Assembly (NCBI GenBank): GCA_001890945.1
Contig: MLAX01000004.1
Coordinates: 434,001-498,000, forward strand
Origin: Alphaproteobacteria bacterium AO1-B
Lineage (GTDB): Bacteria > Pseudomonadota > Alphaproteobacteria > Rhizobiales > Stappiaceae
Reading direction: 5' to 3'
Length of the DNA stretch: 64,000 nt
A program made the translations under genes and the position numbers. Positions 43,572 to 51,439 of this stretch are shown in pieces. Within the stretch, counting starts at the first letter, position 1, and each line of letters starts with the position of its first letter. Under the pieces are notes generated by a model. That model saw only the letters and a list, made by a program, of their open reading frames with translations, made no database searches and was not told the origin of the DNA.

Positions 43572-44596
43572 TGCGCTGTTCCTAACCTGATCGGTTGGCC
43601 TGTGCGGATGCTTTCATCAGCCGCTAGGCAAATGGCGAGGGATTGAACGGCGTCCTGCATATGGCGCGTCAGATCAATATTCTCGGTAATGGCGCGCACC
43701 ACGTAGGCTTGCTCTGCATCGCAAAGCGCCTGGTGGCCAGGTTCATCAGGCATATCGATGGACACATCCCCGTCTGGCCGGTGCACCAGAATACTGCCGA
43801 CCTTGGTGTGGCCGTCGATATCTGCGGACGCGCCCTTGTTGCCATCTGTAATGGAGACCGAGCCGTTCGGTGAGACGATGTCTTTCACAAAGAACGCGGT
43901 TTCCGACATCATCGGTCCCCAGCCAGCTTCATACCAGCCAACGGATCCGTCGTCGAAGACCACCTGAAACTGCCCGTAATTGTACATGTCCTCGGCGATT
44001 TCATTGGAGAGCCTTACGCCCATGCCATGGACACGAAGCGGTTTGCCATCGGTGATCTGGCACATGACATCGACATAATGCACGCCGCAATCCACGATCG
44101 GACTTGTGGTCTGCATTAAGGCCTTGTGGGTTTCCCATTCAGCGCCGGAGGATTGCTGATTGAGATTCAGGCGGAAGACAAAGGGACCGCCAAGGCCACG
44201 GGCTTCCTTGATAAGACGGATCCAGGATGGATGGTGACGCAGGATATAACCAACCACCAATTTGCGGCCTGTTTCTTTCGCCTTGGCAACAACACGCTCG
44301 GCATCGGAGACCGTCGTGGCCAACGGCTTTTCGACGAACACATGCGCCCCGGCTCCCATGGCCGCACAGGCATAGTCTGCGTGACTGTCGGAGTAGGTGG
44401 CGATTACGACGAGATCCGGCTTCAGTTCCAATCCGTCTGAGAAGCTTTTCAGGCGGGGATAGGACTGAAGTTCCTCAGGGAGCTCGACTGGGGAGCGATT
44501 GATGAGGCCAATGATTTCTACGCCGGGAAGACTGTGAAGAGCGAGCGCGTGGGACAGGCCCATGTTGCCGAGGCCCGCAATGACAGCACGGATCAT
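43568..44596 (-). CDS. Gfo/Idh/MocA-family oxidoreductase
   Basis: A 342-residue NAD(P)-dependent sugar oxidoreductase. The N-terminal Rossmann motif GLGNMGLSHA, the AHVFVEKPLATT motif with the catalytic-region EKP, and the mid-domain substrate motif VDCGVHYVDVM (Asp and His of the family active site) are visible. These enzymes oxidise, reduce or redox-epimerise sugars. Here it is embedded between an ABC permease gene and the ATPase gene (4-bp overlaps on both sides), so it most likely acts on the imported sugar, for example by opening an anhydro or oxidised amino sugar. The exact reaction is not inferable. Confidence 0.86.
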   Translation of the reverse strand: MIRAVIAGLGNMGLSHALALHSLPGVEIIGLINRSPVELPEELQSYPRLKSFSDGLELKPDLVVIATYSDSHADYACAAMGAGAHVFVEKPLATTVSDAERVVAKAKETGRKLVVGYILRHHPSWIRLIKEARGLGGPFVFRLNLNQQSSGAEWETHKALMQTTSPIVDCGVHYVDVMCQITDGKPLRVHGMGVRLSNEIAEDMYNYGQFQVVFDDGSVGWYEAGWGPMMSETAFFVKDIVSPNGSVSITDGNKGASADIDGHTKVGSILVHRPDGDVSIDMPDEPGHQALCDAEQAYVVRAITENIDLTRHMQDAVQSLAICLAADESIRTGQPIRLGTAQ

Positions 44597-45432
44597 TTGA
44601 CTGCTCCAGATGTTAAGCCGCGGATCAACTGGCGAGAGAAGATCACATAGAGGATAAGTACCGGAAGGATTGCCATGGACAGAGCGGAGAGAACCGCGTT
44701 CCAGTCGGTTACGAACTGCCCAATAAACACCTGGCTGCCCAGCGTCAGCGTCTTGGTCTCTTCCACAGGTGCCAAGATCAAGGGGAACCAGAGATCATTC
44801 CAGATCGGGATCATGTTGAAAACCGCGACCGTTGCCAAGGCCGGCCGGACCAGCGGCAGCACCAGCCGAAAGAAGATCGTGTATTCGCTGAGGCCATCCA
44901 CACGAGCAGCATTTTTCAGGTCGTCCGACACCTGGCGCATGAACTCGGTCAGAATGAAGACCGCGAGCGGCAGACCTTGGGCCGTGTACACAAGGATCAG
45001 CGCCCAGAGTGTGTTGACCAGCCCGGTGGAGACCATCATTTCAAGGATTGCGACAGTGCCGATCCGGATCGGCACCATGATGCCAAGCGCCAAATAAAGG
45101 CCAAGGATCATGTTGCCGCGGAATCGGTATTCGCTGAGGGCAAAGGCGGCCATCGCACCGAAGAGCAAAATGAAGAACAGCGATGCCACGGTGACGATCA
45201 TTGAGTTCTGGAAGTAGAGAAAGAAATCTCCCTGTTTCATGACCGTTTGGTAGCCGATCATTGAAAAGCTCTCGGCGTTTGGCAGGGCCAGGGGCTCCCG
45301 GAAGATGAATTTCCGGCTTTTGAAGCTGTTGATCAGAATAATGAATACTGGGAAGAGCGCGATCAGCGTGTAGAGGATCAACGCGCCGTGCATGGTTGCA
45401 GAATTGAACGGATTTGTGCGGGCCTGGCTCAT
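44593..45432 (-). CDS. Sugar ABC transporter permease (MalG-like)
   Basis: A 279-residue CUT1 permease with six membrane helices and the EAA loop (NAARVDGLSEYTIFFRLVLPLVRPA). The ATG at 45432 (SQARTNPFNS...) is the right start, giving the normal MalG length; a longer open frame upstream runs antisense-like through the neighbouring permease gene and has no supporting family similarity. It overlaps the oxidoreductase gene start by 4 bp and starts 10 bp after the MalF-like gene. Confidence 0.92.
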   Translation of the reverse strand: MSQARTNPFNSATMHGALILYTLIALFPVFIILINSFKSRKFIFREPLALPNAESFSMIGYQTVMKQGDFFLYFQNSMIVTVASLFFILLFGAMAAFALSEYRFRGNMILGLYLALGIMVPIRIGTVAILEMMVSTGLVNTLWALILVYTAQGLPLAVFILTEFMRQVSDDLKNAARVDGLSEYTIFFRLVLPLVRPALATVAVFNMIPIWNDLWFPLILAPVEETKTLTLGSQVFIGQFVTDWNAVLSALSMAILPVLILYVIFSRQLIRGLTSGAVK

Positions 45433-45442
45433 GGTCTTGACC

Positions 45443-46357
45443 TCACAACTGATACCGGCGGAGCCGGGTCTGAATGCCAAAGAGGTAGACACAGACTCCG
45501 ACGAGAATGATGGCGAACATGGCACTCGCAACGGCTGCACCCATATGCGGATCGCCGAGCTGAAGCTGGAAGCCGAAGAAAGTCCGGTAGAAGAATGTGC
45601 CGAGGATATCGGTCGAGAAATCCGGGCCGGCGAGGGCACCTTGCGAAGCATAGATCAGATCGAACGCGTTGAAATTGCCGACAAATGTGAGGATTGAGAT
45701 GATCCCGATCGATGGCAAGATCAATGGCAGCTTGATTTTCCAAAAGGCGTTCATGCCCGTGATGCCGTCAATCTCACCAGCTTCCAGAATCTCTTCCGGG
45801 ATGGTTAGAAGCGCTGCGTAGATCAGCATCATGGGGATGCCGACAAACTGCCAGACGGAGATCAGCGACAGGGTTGTCAGCGCATACTCTTCCTTGCCGA
45901 GCCAGGGCTGGTACAAGAAACCGAGACCGACAGAACCCAGCATTGTCGGGGCGATGCCCCAGATTGGCGACAGGATGAGTTTCCACGCAAAGCCAACGAT
46001 CACGAATGAGAGGATGGTCGGGATAAAGATTGCGGATCGGTAAAGCGCTGCAAAGCGGAGTTTGGGATGAGACAGCATCGCTGCAAGTGCAATCCCGATC
46101 GGATTTTGCACCAGCATGTGGATCACGAAGAACCAGACATTGTTGCCGAGTGCATTCCAGAACTGGTCCGCCCAGACCGGATCGCCAAACAGCGTCATGA
46201 AGTTTTGCAGGCCGACGAAAATCCGCTCCTGGTCGATCCGGCTGTAGAGCGCCAGACGCAAGGTGTTGAACAACGGCAAGATCATGATTGTCGTGTAGAC
46301 TAGCACAGCGGGTGCCAGGAAAACGGCAATATGCCAGCGTATGCGGGGGCGGTTCAT
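45443..46357 (-). CDS. Sugar ABC transporter permease (MalF-like)
   Basis: A 304-residue CUT1 permease. The first helix (IAVFLAPAVLVYTTIMILPLF) and the EAA loop (EAGEIDGITGMNAFWKIKLPLILPS) are characteristic. It pairs with the MalG-like protein to form the channel. It follows the binding-protein gene after a 70-bp gap and belongs to the same operon. Nothing unusual is seen. Confidence 0.92.
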   Translation of the reverse strand: MNRPRIRWHIAVFLAPAVLVYTTIMILPLFNTLRLALYSRIDQERIFVGLQNFMTLFGDPVWADQFWNALGNNVWFFVIHMLVQNPIGIALAAMLSHPKLRFAALYRSAIFIPTILSFVIVGFAWKLILSPIWGIAPTMLGSVGLGFLYQPWLGKEEYALTTLSLISVWQFVGIPMMLIYAALLTIPEEILEAGEIDGITGMNAFWKIKLPLILPSIGIISILTFVGNFNAFDLIYASQGALAGPDFSTDILGTFFYRTFFGFQLQLGDPHMGAAVASAMFAIILVGVCVYLFGIQTRLRRYQL

Positions 46358-46427
46358 GCGGCCTCCGGTTCCGACCCGGGTAGCGTGGTGGTTGCTACCC
46401 GGATTGTTTGTTTAGAAGTGGACAGGC

Positions 46428-47681
46428 TTATTGGTGTGGTGCGTACCAGCTGGATAGGCCTTCCTGAAGCTTCGCTCCTAGCGCCTCCGGTGTCTCGGTC
46501 CCTTTGATCGCAGCCACGCTTGCGCCCCAAGTTTCGTTTTCCAGGTTTGGCGTGCCGCGCGACAGGATCTGGTAAGTCGATCGGATGGTGGACTCACATT
46601 CCCCGCGCCAACTGGCAAACTCTTGCGCAAGCGGGTCTTCCAGTTCGACAGGTGTTTTCGACAAGGGGAAGAAACCCGGCAGAGCGTTGCCGAAGATCGA
46701 TGCGAATTCGGGGCTGGCAACCCAAGCCAGGAACGTCTTTGCGGCATCGGCATTCGGACTTGCTGCATTGAGACCAATTCCGATGTCCGTGTGATCCGAG
46801 ATGTAGCAGGTGTCGCCGTCAGCTTTCACAGGTGCCTTGAAGGCGCCCATTTCAAAATCGGCCTGTGTGTTGAAGCCTGCAATTTCCCAGCTGCCGGCTG
46901 GGTAAATCGCTGCGCGGCCCAAAGTGAACAGGTTTTGGCTGTCGGGGTAGGTTTGTGCCTCGTAGCCGAACCCAAGATAAGGTTGCCATTTGGCAAGCGT
47001 TGCGTATGGGGCAACCCATTGCTCATCGGTCAGTTTCTGCTCGCCCTTGATCAGTGCGAGACGGCCTTCTTCGCCCTTCCAATAGTTTGGGCCAATATTG
47101 TTGTAGCCCATGGTGGCTGCTTCCCACTGGTCATTGGTGCCCATGGCCATCGGGATATAGCTGCCGTCGTCCTTGATCTTATCCAGAACCGCGAAAAATT
47201 CCGCTTCTGTGGTTGGAGCCTCAAGGCCAAGTTCTTCAAAAGCATCTTTGTTATAGATGAACCCGTGAATGACGGAGGCCATCGGGACGCAGAAAGACGC
47301 CGAGGCGTCGTCGGTCTGCCAGGCAGACTTTGCAACATCGGAGAAGTTGGACATGGCGTCCATGTCATCAAGCGCAGCGAGGTGACCGGCTTCGTAAAGT
47401 GCGAGGGAGGCATCAAATGGGCGGCAGGTGATCAGGTCGCCCGCGCTGCCAGCTTCGAGTTTTGAATTCAGCGCTGCATTGTATTCGGTCGGAGCTGTCG
47501 GCGAGAAGACGACTTTGATGCCAGGATTATCCTTTTCGAAGGCAGGGATGATCTTGTCCTGCCAAAGTGTAAGATCATCTGTCCGCCAGCTTTCAATTGT
47601 CAGCGTGACATCTTCGGCCATCGCGGCAGTTGTCATCAGTGCGGTGCTTGCAAGTGCAATGCCCAGGGTTCTCAACTTCAT
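46428..47681 (-). CDS. Sugar ABC transporter substrate-binding protein
   Basis: A 417-residue extracellular solute-binding protein family 1 member. A signal peptide (about residues 1-22, ending TTAAMAED) precedes TLTIESWRTDDLTLWQDKIIPAFEKDNPGIKV, typical of CUT1 binding proteins. Linkage to murQ (4-bp overlap upstream) and to the amino-sugar operon across the divergent promoter suggests that it binds GlcNAc, MurNAc or a related cell-wall or chitin sugar (inference). Confidence 0.91.
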   Translation of the reverse strand: MKLRTLGIALASTALMTTAAMAEDVTLTIESWRTDDLTLWQDKIIPAFEKDNPGIKVVFSPTAPTEYNAALNSKLEAGSAGDLITCRPFDASLALYEAGHLAALDDMDAMSNFSDVAKSAWQTDDASASFCVPMASVIHGFIYNKDAFEELGLEAPTTEAEFFAVLDKIKDDGSYIPMAMGTNDQWEAATMGYNNIGPNYWKGEEGRLALIKGEQKLTDEQWVAPYATLAKWQPYLGFGYEAQTYPDSQNLFTLGRAAIYPAGSWEIAGFNTQADFEMGAFKAPVKADGDTCYISDHTDIGIGLNAASPNADAAKTFLAWVASPEFASIFGNALPGFFPLSKTPVELEDPLAQEFASWRGECESTIRSTYQILSRGTPNLENETWGASVAAIKGTETPEALGAKLQEGLSSWYAPHQ

Positions 47682-48616
47682 GATGCTTTCCCCTCTGTTT
47701 GAAGAAATGGTTTGTTCTTCCGGGTCTCCGCCCGGATTTGTTCCAGCGCTGGGCGCAGATGCCCGCGAGTTTTTTCTAAAAGACTGATTGCGTGCTCGAT
47801 CGAACTCGCGCCAGCGGCCAAAAGGCAGGCTGTCTTTACATTGCCATCCGCTGACTTGAGTGCACCGGCGGCACCTTCATCAGAAGTTCCAGTGATCGTT
47901 GTCACCATTCGCACGGCACGATCCCGGAGTTTGATGTTGTCAGCGCGCAAGTTCACCATCATGCCGTCGTAGATGTGACCCAGGTTCAGGGCCATCAGTG
48001 TCGAAAGCGCATTCAAAGCGATCTTTTGGGCCGTTCCTGCTCCCATGCGGGTCGAACCGGAGACGACTTCGGGTGCGGTTGGCAGATAAATGGCGTGCTT
48101 GCTCAATGCAAAAAGCGGCGCGTTCGGGTTGTTGGCCATCGCGATGACCGTCGCGCCGGCTTCTTTTCCAAGACGTGCTGCCTCAAGTGTGTATGGCGTG
48201 GAGCCACTGGCAGAGACCACAATAATCGTGTCGTTTTTCGAAAGTGTTGCGAGATCTGCTGCCAAGCTGGCCGTCGCATCTTCCGTGTCGCCCGGCATAT
48301 GCGCGGATGTGGGAATGCCGCCTGCCATAAGGATTTGGACCTGATGCTCCGGAATGCCGAACGTGCCGCCAAGTTCCATCGCGTCAGCCGCTGCCATCAA
48401 GCCTGACGAGCCTGCTGCGACATAGTAGAGGGCTCCGCCGGTGCTTATTGAAGTGGCCATGTCGCAAGCAGCTGCGGCGATGAGTTCCGTTGCTGCAGAG
48501 GTTGCCTGAGCGGCCGAGACCTGACCATCAATAAGGATCGCTGCAACGTCCTCTGAAGGACGTGAATCCAACCCAGAAGCAAGATTGTGCAGTTTTTCCG
48601 TGGCTGCCTCAGGCAC
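47678..48616 (-). CDS. murQ: N-acetylmuramic acid 6-phosphate etherase
   Basis: A 312-residue SIS-domain lyase that splits MurNAc-6-phosphate into GlcNAc-6-phosphate and D-lactate. Family features: GGALYYVAAGSSGLMAAADAMELGGTFG, the catalytic-Glu region around ELGGTFGIP, GDTEDATASLAADL, VVSASGSTPYTLEA and TRMGAGTAQKIALN. It begins with GTG at 48616 behind GGAGGA (48626-48621). It is the first gene of the minus operon. Its promoter faces the nagK-side promoter, with a 20-bp operator-like repeat 23-42 bp upstream of the start. Its product feeds NagA on the opposite operon. Confidence 0.94.
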   Translation of the reverse strand: MPEAATEKLHNLASGLDSRPSEDVAAILIDGQVSAAQATSAATELIAAAACDMATSISTGGALYYVAAGSSGLMAAADAMELGGTFGIPEHQVQILMAGGIPTSAHMPGDTEDATASLAADLATLSKNDTIIVVSASGSTPYTLEAARLGKEAGATVIAMANNPNAPLFALSKHAIYLPTAPEVVSGSTRMGAGTAQKIALNALSTLMALNLGHIYDGMMVNLRADNIKLRDRAVRMVTTITGTSDEGAAGALKSADGNVKTACLLAAGASSIEHAISLLEKTRGHLRPALEQIRAETRKNKPFLQTEGKAS

Positions 48617-48638
48617 GCGGTCCTCCGTAAATTTTCGC

Positions 48639-48658
48639 TATAATACCTTTATAATACC
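48639..48658 (-). promoter_or_regulatory. Operator-like repeat at the murQ promoter
   Basis: TATAATACC occurs twice (48639-48647 and 48650-48658), 11 bp apart, one helical turn. Read on the minus strand each unit holds TATTAT, a good -10 hexamer (48656-48651 or 48645-48640), which would start transcription about 48644 or 48633, just ahead of the GGAGGA and GTG of murQ. The whole 20-bp block is the reverse complement of 48754-48773 at 19 of 20 bases. Likely the site of the GntR repressor encoded at 49645. Confidence 0.72.
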
Positions 48659-48753
48659 ATTTGTCCAGAAGTTAATCGAAATTAGTGGGTAGGCAGGCGA
48701 ATCTAAATCCAATTTGGAGTTTGGTATCTCTTTTTATGTTGATTTTATCTAAA

Positions 48754-48773
48754 GGTATTATATAGGTATTATA
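48754..48773 (+). promoter_or_regulatory. Operator-like repeat overlapping the start of the nag operon
   Basis: GGTATTATA occurs twice (48754-48762 and 48765-48773), again 11 bp apart, and forms the mirror copy of 48639-48658. Its last base is the A of the kinase start codon at 48773. A TATTAT at 48756-48761 could be the -10 box, giving a start of transcription about 48768, so the mRNA might carry almost no leader. The only possible Shine-Dalgarno, AGG at 48764-48766, lies inside the repeat. Confidence 0.7.
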
Positions 48774-49651
48774 TGATTGATTTCGCGGATCAGTGGGTTT
48801 TGGCGGTTGATGGCGGCGGTACGCGCTGCCGTTTGGCGTTGAGTTCGCCAGCTGCGGATATCCGTGTCGAAGTCGGCTCTGCCAATGTGACAACGGACAT
48901 TTATGCAGCGCTCTCGGAGATCAACGTTGGATTGAAGGCTCTCGCAGGCAAAGCAGATCTTGCTCCGGGCGAACTTGCCCGTGTTCCCGCCTATTTCGCT
49001 TTGGCTGGCTATCAGGCGGACCGAGACCGCGAACGGTTGCTAGACGGTGTTCCGCTTAGGCGCATAAAGGTTGAAGATGATCGGCCGGCAGCATTGCGGG
49101 GCGCTCTTGGGCTGCTGGATGGTGCCTTGATCCACAGTGGGACGGGCTCTTTTTTTGGTGTCCAAGCTGATGCAAAGAAGAGATTTTCCGGCGGTTGGGG
49201 GGCGGTCCTTGGCGACTTCGGATCGGCGGCATGGTTCGGTAAATCCGCACTGGCTCTCGTACTTGATGCTGAAGATGGCCTTATTGAGCAGACTGTCCTG
49301 ACCAAGACGTTAAAGGATCGGTATGGGGGAGCCGCTGGAATACTGGCGTTTGCAAACAGAGCAAGGCCTGCTGAATTTGGCGCTCTGGCGCCAGAAGTTC
49401 TCTCGCAATCCGATGATCCAATATCTGAGCGCCTGATAGACCAGGCAGCGGTGCATTTTGAGGGAAATCTTCTGCATCTCGGATGGTCAGGGGGAATGCC
49501 TGTGTGTTTGACGGGTGGTCTTGCACCTCACCTGGCGCCATTTCTCACCGAACCTGTTCGAAAGAATCTACGCTCAGCAGCCGGGTCGCCGATCGATGGT
49601 GCAATTGCCATCGCGCGGGAGTTTGCAAAAGAGGTGCAGGTCGCATGCTGA
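48773..49651 (+). CDS. BadF/BadG/BcrA/BcrD-type amino-sugar kinase
   Basis: A 292-residue ASKHA-fold kinase of the N-acetylglucosamine kinase group. Visible are the phosphate-1 motif VDGGGTRCRLAL, the central LIHSGTGSFFG, GGWGAVLGDFGSAAWFG and the C-terminal adenosine motif VCLTGGLAPHLAP. It would phosphorylate GlcNAc, MurNAc or glucosamine imported by the linked ABC system to its 6-phosphate, since no PTS is present. The start is the only ATG near the family N-terminus and abuts the operator repeat. It overlaps the GntR gene by 7 bp. Confidence 0.88.
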   Translation: MIDFADQWVLAVDGGGTRCRLALSSPAADIRVEVGSANVTTDIYAALSEINVGLKALAGKADLAPGELARVPAYFALAGYQADRDRERLLDGVPLRRIKVEDDRPAALRGALGLLDGALIHSGTGSFFGVQADAKKRFSGGWGAVLGDFGSAAWFGKSALALVLDAEDGLIEQTVLTKTLKDRYGGAAGILAFANRARPAEFGALAPEVLSQSDDPISERLIDQAAVHFEGNLLHLGWSGGMPVCLTGGLAPHLAPFLTEPVRKNLRSAAGSPIDGAIAIAREFAKEVQVAC

Positions 49652-50400
49652 ATGATTTCCTGATGCCTGATCAGTGGTTTTCTCAAAATGCCGGGCCGAG
49701 ATACGTGCAACTGCGGCATCGACTTGAAGAAGCTATCGAAACCGGGCTGCTTCCGGCCAACAGTTCGTTGCCGCCAGAGCGGGAAATCGCAGAACTAACA
49801 GGTTTTTCCCGGGTGACGGTGCGCAAGGCCATTCAGGAAATGGTCAAGGATGGGGCGATCGAGCAGCGCCAGGGCTCTGGCTCATTTGTTCGGGAAGTAA
49901 CGCAACGAGTAGAGCAGTCCCTTTCCCATCTAACCTCCTTCACTGAGGACATGGCCAACCGCGGCATGCAAACGACTTCCAGATGGCTGGAGCGCGGTGT
50001 TTTTATGCCGAATGCGGAAGAGATTGCGACTTTGTCCTTAACGCCGGACGATCAAGTGGCGCGCATCTACCGCCTTCGGGAGGCGGGTGGTCACCCGATG
50101 GCTTTGGAACGCGCAGCTCTTCCTTTGGACATACTGCCCAATCCGCTCGAAGTGGTGACGTCGCTTTACGAAGTGCTTGCAAAACATGGCCATCGTCCTG
50201 TTCGTGCCGTCCAGAAAATCGCCGCCGTCAACCTTGAACCTGCTGACGCCCACCTCTTGAGTGTTCCAGAAGGCACTGCAGGTCTTCGGATCCAGCGCAT
50301 TTCTTACTTGGAAAGCGGACGGGTCGCGGAATTCACACAATCCATCTATCGCGGAGACGCCTATGACTTTGTTGCAGAGCTCCGGCTGTCTGATCGATGA
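49645..50400 (+). CDS. GntR/HutC-family regulator of amino-sugar genes (NagR-like)
   Basis: A 251-residue regulator. Residues about 18-85 form the GntR winged helix (LRHRLEEAIETGLLPANSSL, LTGFSRVTVRKAIQEM, IEQRQGSGSFV) and the rest a UTRA ligand domain (AEEIATLSLTPDDQVARIYRLREAGGHPMALERAALP ... GTAGLRIQRISYL). HutC/UTRA regulators such as YvoA/NagR bind GlcN-6-P or GlcNAc-6-P; the same ligand is probable here. It is likely to bind the mirrored GGTATTATA repeats between murQ and the kinase gene. It overlaps the kinase gene by 7 bp and the SIS gene by 38 bp. Confidence 0.9.
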   Translation: MLNDFLMPDQWFSQNAGPRYVQLRHRLEEAIETGLLPANSSLPPEREIAELTGFSRVTVRKAIQEMVKDGAIEQRQGSGSFVREVTQRVEQSLSHLTSFTEDMANRGMQTTSRWLERGVFMPNAEEIATLSLTPDDQVARIYRLREAGGHPMALERAALPLDILPNPLEVVTSLYEVLAKHGHRPVRAVQKIAAVNLEPADAHLLSVPEGTAGLRIQRISYLESGRVAEFTQSIYRGDAYDFVAELRLSDR

Positions 50401-51439
50401 GGGCCGGCCAGTGATATCTCCTCCTACAAAAATGAAACAGGAGATTGCGGAGATTCCCACCGCAGTCGATCGCCTGCTGACATCCGGGGATGCAGATATC
50501 AAGCGAATTTCTTCGAAGGTGCGAGACAGCGACCTGCGCTGCCTTCTGTCTGTTGCGCGGGGGTCTTCCGATCACGCTTGCACATATCTGAAGTATGCTG
50601 CCGAGTTGCTTCTGGGTCTGCCAATGGCATCTGTCGGGCCATCACTTGCTTCTGTCTACGGATCCAGTCTCAAGGTAGACGGCATGCTGTGTTTTTCGGT
50701 GTCTCAGTCCGGCAAAAGCCCGGACATCATCCGAATGACCAGGTCCTTGACCAAGTCAGGCGCAACCACGCTGGCCATCACCAACCATCCGGGATCACCC
50801 TTGAGTGAAGCGGCAAGCGCGACTGTTCCGATCCACGCCGGGCCGGAACTGTCAGTCGCTGCGACCAAGACGTTTGTTACATCGTTGGTTGCCGGCCTGT
50901 GGTTGCTCGCTGAGCTGAAGGCGGACACGGGTCTCTTGGCTGCAATCCGGAACTTGCCAGCGCATTTGAAGGACGCTGTTGCTTGCGATTGGCGTGAAGC
51001 TGCACCGGAAAATGACATCGGATCGCTGTTCACGTTGGGGCGCGGCCCCTCATGGGCTGTTTCCAATGAGGCGGCTCTGAAGTTCAAGGAAACTTGCCAG
51101 ATCCATGCAGAGAGCTATTCCTCTGCAGAAGTCTTGCATGGCCCTGTTTCCATTGTATCCCAAGGTTTTCCAGTCATTGCTTTTGCGGCCGCCGATGCCG
51201 CCGAGCAAGCGGTTGTTGATGTTGCTGATCAACTGTCGCAAATGGGAGCGGCTGTCTTCGTTAACAGTGAAAAAGCGCAGCGAGCAAATATCTTGCCGAT
51301 CGTCCGCACGGATCATTGGCTGACCGATCCGATTGCGTCGATTGTGTCATTCTACGGCTTGGTGGAGCATGTTGCGGGGCTCCAGGGGATCAACCCAGAT
51401 GCCCCACGGCATTTGAACAAGGTCACGGAAACCGTATGA
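50363..51439 (+). CDS. SIS-domain glucosamine-6-phosphate deaminase/isomerase (NagB-II/GlmS-C type)
   Basis: A protein of about 358 residues with two SIS domains, equivalent to the isomerase half of GlmS without the glutaminase domain. Motifs: MKQEIAEIPTAVDRLL, VARGSSDHACTYLKYA, CFSVSQSGKSPDIIRM, and ESYSSAEVLHGP. Such proteins (NagB-II, also called AgaS or GlmS-like) convert GlcN-6-P to fructose-6-P plus ammonia; this completes the NagA pathway and no classical NagB is present. ATG 50363 has a GGAG 6 bp before it and overlaps the GntR gene; ATG 50432 is an alternative nearer the conserved N-terminus. It overlaps nagA by 4 bp. Confidence 0.9.
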   Translation: MTLLQSSGCLIDEGRPVISPPTKMKQEIAEIPTAVDRLLTSGDADIKRISSKVRDSDLRCLLSVARGSSDHACTYLKYAAELLLGLPMASVGPSLASVYGSSLKVDGMLCFSVSQSGKSPDIIRMTRSLTKSGATTLAITNHPGSPLSEAASATVPIHAGPELSVAATKTFVTSLVAGLWLLAELKADTGLLAAIRNLPAHLKDAVACDWREAAPENDIGSLFTLGRGPSWAVSNEAALKFKETCQIHAESYSSAEVLHGPVSIVSQGFPVIAFAAADAAEQAVVDVADQLSQMGAAVFVNSEKAQRANILPIVRTDHWLTDPIASIVSFYGLVEHVAGLQGINPDAPRHLNKVTETV

